A stretch of 64,000 nucleotides of DNA from Trogon surrucura (taxonomy: Eukaryota; Chordata; Aves; Trogoniformes; Trogonidae): NCBI GenBank assembly GCA_020746105.1, contig CM036622.1, positions 41,455,477-41,519,476 on the forward strand, read 5' to 3'. The translations under genes and the position numbers were made by a program. Shown here in pieces: positions 59,901-64,000 of the stretch; position 1 is the first letter of the stretch; the number at the start of each line of letters is the position of its first letter. Under the pieces are notes generated by a model that made no database searches, was not told where the DNA came from, and saw only the letters and a program-made list of their open reading frames with translations.

Positions 59901-61396
59901 GAGAACAGTCAAGACGTTTTTCTCAGTGGCTACATGATTTCACATGGGCATTGAGACAGGTCTTTAATTATAGGATGCTTCTTCTGATTTAACTATTAAT
60001 AATTAACTTCACAGTTTTTTAGTTGGGAATGATTACCAGAGCCAGGGAGTCATTGTTGTATAAGTTTGACTAATTGAGTGCAGCCAGTATTTGTTAATTG
60101 TTCCTTTTACACACATGCTAAACCCAAAGTGTTTAAGTCGCTCTGGGACATTAATTTTAGACACAATTAAAACGGCATAACCTGCTGGCAATTATTCTCC
60201 GTGCATTGTTTTGATATTGATGGTTCCAAATCTGAGCACTGTAATTAAAAGGAAGCACTGTTACTGTCGATCCCACAGATAAACAAGTGCTGATTGCATG
60301 CTGTGAACTGGTTAATCAAGTTTGTTTAACTTGTCCTTAGTGATTCATCCCAGTGACTGTGCTGGGGAGCTCTTTGAGCCTAGCAGAGTGGTTCTAGCTG
60401 TCTCCAGTTTCTCAGCTGCTAAAGGAGTTTCAGTAATTCTTTGAAATGGACTTAGGTAAGATCTTAAGGAATGGCATTGTAACATATATTAATTAAATCC
60501 AGTTTGGGACCAAAGACTTTGTCCTTAAAGCGAGGACATGCTTTGAGACCTTGCTGGCCCAACTGTTTCCTGCCCTGAGCAGCAACACAGGTGATTGTGT
60601 TTCCTCAGAGGCTGGGCGGGCTCTTTGGTTTGGTTTGATTTTGATGATACTGAAGCATGGCAGGTTTAGTCTCACCTTTTGCCAATGCTCTTTTGCTCTT
60701 TAATCTCATTCTAGAGACTATTTCTGCAGCCACAGAAGTTCTCCTAAGGTGACAGCCAGTTTTCAAGTCACATGTCCACAGCCAAATAAGCAGTCTCTCT
60801 TACGTCATCTCTGCATTTTGGAGATCCATGTTCCTCAGCGGCTGTAGCAGCATCAGCAATACCATTTACTGTCTGCTCACTAGGACAAGTCAGTGAGGGA
60901 GTTGAGTCCAGCTCTTCGTCTCATGCTCTTGGCTGTGGAAACTAATGATGCAGGCTAAAAGTATCTTTTTTTAAATTTTTTTTTTTTTTTAGTCTTAAAC
61001 TATTTTCTAGGGGGTTTTCCTATTATGGATGGGGATAAAAATACAAAATAAAGCCTCCTAAGGGGCTGGAGGGCATTGATTTTGGTCGTATTAAGGTTCT
61101 TGGTACAAACAGGTTTGATCTTCAGACCTAACTCTGGTTTTGTACAAAGCTGAAGAAGTACCTTCCTTTTAGGCATTTGTAGGCAAGCATGTTTTGTGCT
61201 TTCCATTGCGTTATTTCAGAATTAAGTGGTTTTAAATATCCTTAATTTCCTAACTCTCAGTTTCTGAGCCCTGCGTTACAGGTAATGTCTTGGTACTGCT
61301 TTCATGTTGCTCCTGCAGGCAACTGCACTGGCTTTCTTTTCCCATCAGGGGTTTCTGAGTTATTTTATATTTCTTGAAGTTGGTGATGTTCACTGA
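56926..61396. other. AT-rich non-coding stretch
   Basis: No supported gene. Part of this could be the 3' UTR of the minus-strand exon at 61397-61621; no clear minus-strand AATAAA was seen close below it. 60060-60340 is rich in ATTA/TAAT motifs and may be regulatory. Confidence 0.35.
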
Positions 61397-61621
61397 TCAC
61401 GATTCCTGTAAGAGCTCTCCCTCCAGCTGGCTCTGCATGTGAGTTGCAAAAGGCTCATCACACTTGTCTGGACTCTGGAAAACCTCAGTGTTAAAGGCAC
61501 ATTCCTCCGTGTCACAAAAGGCAACATCAGACAAGTGGGATGGCTGGGCATCACTTCTCTTCCTAATATAGTCCACAATCAAAATGAGCAGGAGTAACCC
61601 AAGGCCAGTAAAAACACTACT
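61397..61621 (-). CDS. candidate last coding exon of a single-pass membrane protein
   Basis: On the minus strand, an acceptor (ttgtatttag) at 61622 opens a phase-0 frame of 74 codons ending in TGA at 61397-61399. It starts with a hydrophobic run, FTGLGLLLLILIV, followed at once by DYIRKR, a classic stop-transfer signal. The remaining residues form an acidic, Cys-containing tail ending LEGELLQES. This arrangement (end of a transmembrane helix, basic anchor, short cytoplasmic tail, stop) is typical of the final exon of a type I membrane protein. The rest of the protein must lie at higher coordinates on the minus strand. The in-frame stop just upstream falls at the acceptor, as expected at an exon edge. 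I cannot name the protein. A chance frame is the alternative, but the organised layout argues against it. Confidence 0.5.
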   Translation of the reverse strand, partial: SSVFTGLGLLLLILIVDYIRKRSDAQPSHLSDVAFCDTEECAFNTEVFQSPDKCDEPFATHMQSQLEGELLQES

Positions 61622-62939
61622 CTAAATACAATGTGTAGCACACTTTTTTCTTTATATTGCAAGGCAACTATAGGAGTATTCTGTTGGGAGTGCTGTACTG
61701 CAGACTTTAAATAGCAGTGCTAATCTTTAAATTGTATTTTCATCTTTTCTGTATTTTTTTGTGCCAGATTTCTGGGACCTTTGCCAGGTCCCAAGACCAT
61801 ATAGGATTAATCGATAAAAAAGAAAAGAAATATATCTTAAGTGCTAGAGAGCATGTATCTCTGATCTAATGAACAATAGTTTAGTTCATTTATCAAATGT
61901 TAGTTGTAATTTACTCAAATATTTTTTCTGTCTGGAGGGAGGAGAATTGGGACATAAGGAGAGTGATTCTTCTCGAGCTTCTGTACTGAATTTCTATATG
62001 TACAAAGCATTTCTGCATTCAATAGTCTAAGGAGATGGGATGACATTTCTGACAGGTGGAGGTGTAGAGGGAAGCAAAGGGGAGTTGGTTGAGGGGTCAT
62101 TGCGAGCAATTTAGCTGATGTTATATTGAAGTCTGAGTTGGAAGAAAGTTTCAAAGACCAGATTGTGCTAGGTCTGTTCAAAAAGACATCCAAGATGCTG
62201 TTACCTGGTGTTCCATTATGAGGTTGATTTAAATGAGAAATTGCATATTTTCATTAATATCTCAGTTATGCTTTGTTCTTAACCCAACTCAGAAGTTGTC
62301 CATGGATAAACTTTCTGATCTTGATGGTGTAACTCAGCACTTGGTTTGTTCCACCATCTCTGGTTCTGTGTTACGATTTGGTAGACTAATTTGGTCTGAT
62401 ACTCTCCGCTAAATCAACACATATGGCATCTGCTGGAATCTGTGGGATTTGATCTCATCCTTCTCAGCCACATTACTTTTTGCCTAACAGCCTGGTGGAT
62501 CTATTGATTCTCACGCAGGCTTCTAGCCTCTGATCTGCCAAAAGAGAATTAGTTATGTGTTTCTTTATGCTTTGCTACTGAGGCTTCAAAATCCTTCCTA
62601 ACCGAAGTCCCTGCTTACATATTGCTACCATTCATTTTTATTGGCTTCACTAAAGTTGAATTCCTGTATCTTGATTTTTCCCTAATTCATTCTCTGAGCA
62701 GCTTGAAAGAATCCAACAGAAAACAAAACCTCAAAGCGCTTATATAATGAATTACCTTTAAACTAGACGCTAAAAGAGACAGAGGAGCATTTATCAGGAA
62801 TGTTTGTGGGCTTGGTGGTTACGAGCTTAAAAAAATATTCCGTGGAAAGGCTTTTGTCCCATGACGGAGATTTAAAAGGCTACGGATTCGGATTCCAGCA
62901 GAGACTCAGGCCTGTAATCACGTTTGAAATGTTCCCTTT
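61622..62939. other. non-coding stretch between the minus-strand exon and the CpG island
   Basis: No firm exon. A 92-codon minus frame at 61915-62193 follows an acceptor-like tttttgaacag, but it has no matching donor before its stop and is not called. Confidence 0.35.
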
Positions 62940-63280
62940 CATAAGGCTGCCCGGCTGCAGCGGGAAGCGAGCCGGCTAGGGGCTCGCCTGCAGAAAGAGC
63001 CCATCACCTGTTGGGGCCCCGGGCTCGGGGGGCTCGTCCGGCCGCCGCCGCCCCCGCTGCCCGCCCTTGCGGGGCAGGAGCCGGGGGCCGCGCGCGGCGG
63101 GCATGCGGGGCGCTTAGGGGAGGGCGGCGGCGGGGGACGGAGGACGGGAGGCGACGGCTTCGCACCGGGGAAGGGAGAGTTTCCTTTCTCCTCCCCGAGC
63201 CCGGCGCTGACAGTCCGGGCGCTGCTGCTTCGAAGTTGGAGCGGGGCGGTTGTGCGGTGGGCAGGGACAATGGAGGAGAA
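62940..63280. promoter_or_regulatory. CpG island, probable (bidirectional?) promoter
   Basis: Dense CpG and very high G+C (for example the 63035-63130 block) in an otherwise AT-rich window. No TATA box is seen, which is usual for CpG-island promoters. A plus-strand ATG exon with a perfect donor starts at its right side (63270). A minus-strand ATG frame ending in a CAG|GTGATG donor lies at 63104-63008. It may therefore drive two divergent transcripts. Confidence 0.8.
63008..63104 (-). CDS. possible minus-strand first exon inside the CpG island
   Basis: An ATG at 63104 opens a frame of 32 codons plus one base that ends at a CAACAG|GTGATG donor. The product is Arg/Pro/Gly-rich (starts MPAARGPRLLPRKGG), typical of translated CpG-island sequence, so the frame alone means little. 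It ends in phase 1, while the minus-strand membrane exon at 61621 starts in phase 0. The two cannot join directly; another exon would be needed. Confidence 0.2.
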
Positions 63281-63339
63281 GGAAAGCCAGAAACTTGAGC
63301 TGTGCCTGGCTTGCTCAACAGACAGCAGGCAGATGAAGG
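63270..63339 (+). CDS. candidate first coding exon of a plus-strand gene
   Basis: The ATG at 63270 has an excellent start context (A at -3, G at +4) and lies at the edge of the CpG island. The frame, 23 codons plus one base, starts MEEKESQKLELCLACST and ends at a consensus donor (AAGG|GTAAGT), phase 1. It has no signal peptide, so it suggests a cytosolic or nuclear protein; CLAC is the only notable motif. The next exon lies beyond this window or in an alternative isoform. The gene is not identified. Confidence 0.5.
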
Positions 63340-64000
63340 GTAAGTAAGAGAATCAAGGCAAAGATGGAGTTGCTTTTGACATGCCCCTCGTAGCTGCTTT
63401 TTGTAACTGGAGGCAGAATGCATGAAAGGAAAAAAAAAACCGAAACACCAAACCCGTGTCTTTCTTGTGCTAATGGCTCAGCGATTTCCCTGATACTCCG
63501 GCTTCGTGAATTTAACTTTCTCTTTAGAGCGATTTGTGTCTAACCTTTAAGGCCGGGAGCCTGCTCTGTCGCTGTCACCGCTTGCGGGACGCTGCCGGGT
63601 GCGGAGGGTGCCGCTCCCGCGGGGGGGCAGGAATCACGTCCCGTTCCCTTTAAATGCTCTGCATGCTTCACCTATGGCAGAGAAATAGATTTTCTTTCAT
63701 AAAAGCAGGGTTGAGCTCATCTTTTCCTCGGGGTGTCTTTTAAAAGAGGGAGATTCACGGCAGATCGTCACAGGGTTAGTTTACTTTGTGCAAAACCAGT
63801 TGGGTTTGTTTTGGAGCGAGGCTAAGAAACCAGAAGCGTGGTGTTCACGGCGGGTCAGGAGTGGTGCGTTTGTTCGACTCGTGTTGCACTATATATTTTG
63901 TCTAAACGCGACTGAAAACTATTTCCTGGTGAGTTGTACGTGGGCAGTTCCACGTGGAGCATAACATTCAGGTAGCATGACAAAATAGCTAATCTAATCT
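63340..64000 (+). other. probable first intron of the CpG-island gene
   Basis: CpG-richer than the rest of the window (for example 63560-63630), as usual for the start of an intron beside a CpG-island promoter. No further exon seen. Confidence 0.4.

Noticed and set aside
61915..62193. 92-codon minus frame near the membrane-protein exon
   Set aside because: Has an acceptor-like start but no usable donor before its stop, so it cannot be an internal exon leading to 61621.
63004..63423. 139-codon minus frame and 95-codon plus frame across the CpG island
   Set aside because: GC-rich DNA has few stops; only the short ATG-to-donor segments are kept as candidates.
1..64000. CRISPR arrays, rRNA, tRNA, bacterial operons or phage
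   Set aside because: Read on both strands for regular spaced repeats, cloverleaf-like genes and dense gene arrays; none seen, and the repeat content is avian.

Overview
The window looks like ordinary bird nuclear DNA: AT-rich, CpG-poor, and holding several CR1 LINE fragments with the avian ATTCTATG-type 3' end. A solo LTR of a type I remember from non-galliform birds suggests, from memory only, a neoavian host. It is not bacterial or viral. I see no rRNA, tRNA, CRISPR array or operon. Most of the 64 kb is intron or intergenic sequence, and most long open frames are chance frames or lie inside repeats.

Layout. 0.8-1.2 kb: an old CR1 on the minus strand. 3.2-3.8 kb: a GC-richer patch leading into a coding-looking exon on the plus strand. 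6.7-7.0 kb: a CR1. 9.0-10.2 kb: a solo LTR (TG...CA) with a perfect 5-bp target duplication; its promoter reads on the minus strand. 12.1 kb: a short plus-strand exon encoding a complete EF-hand calcium-binding loop. 12.5-12.9, 24.4-25.5 and 51.6-52.8 kb: deeply decayed ancient CR1-like LINEs. 17.9-18.6, 26.9-27.4, 44.9-45.4 and 47.5-48.0 kb: younger CR1 copies, all on the plus strand. 47.4-48.2 kb: a GC-rich patch split by a CR1 and carrying a CTCF-like site. 61.4-61.6 kb: a minus-strand terminal exon with a transmembrane stretch and cytoplasmic tail. 62.9-63.3 kb: a strong CpG island with a plus-strand first coding exon ending in a consensus splice donor.

Gene content (inference). The 3.5 kb exon ends in phase 1 and the 12.1 kb EF-hand exon can start in phase 1. 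Weaker exon-like segments at 30.1, 41.8 and 50.8 kb continue with compatible phases (1 to 0, 0 to 0, 0 to 0). Together they could be one long plus-strand gene for an EF-hand protein with many tiny exons. I do not recognise the protein. A second gene on the minus strand ends at 61.4 kb. A third starts at the CpG island at 63 kb on the plus strand, perhaps from a bidirectional promoter. None of these three is named, because I could not identify it from sequence alone.
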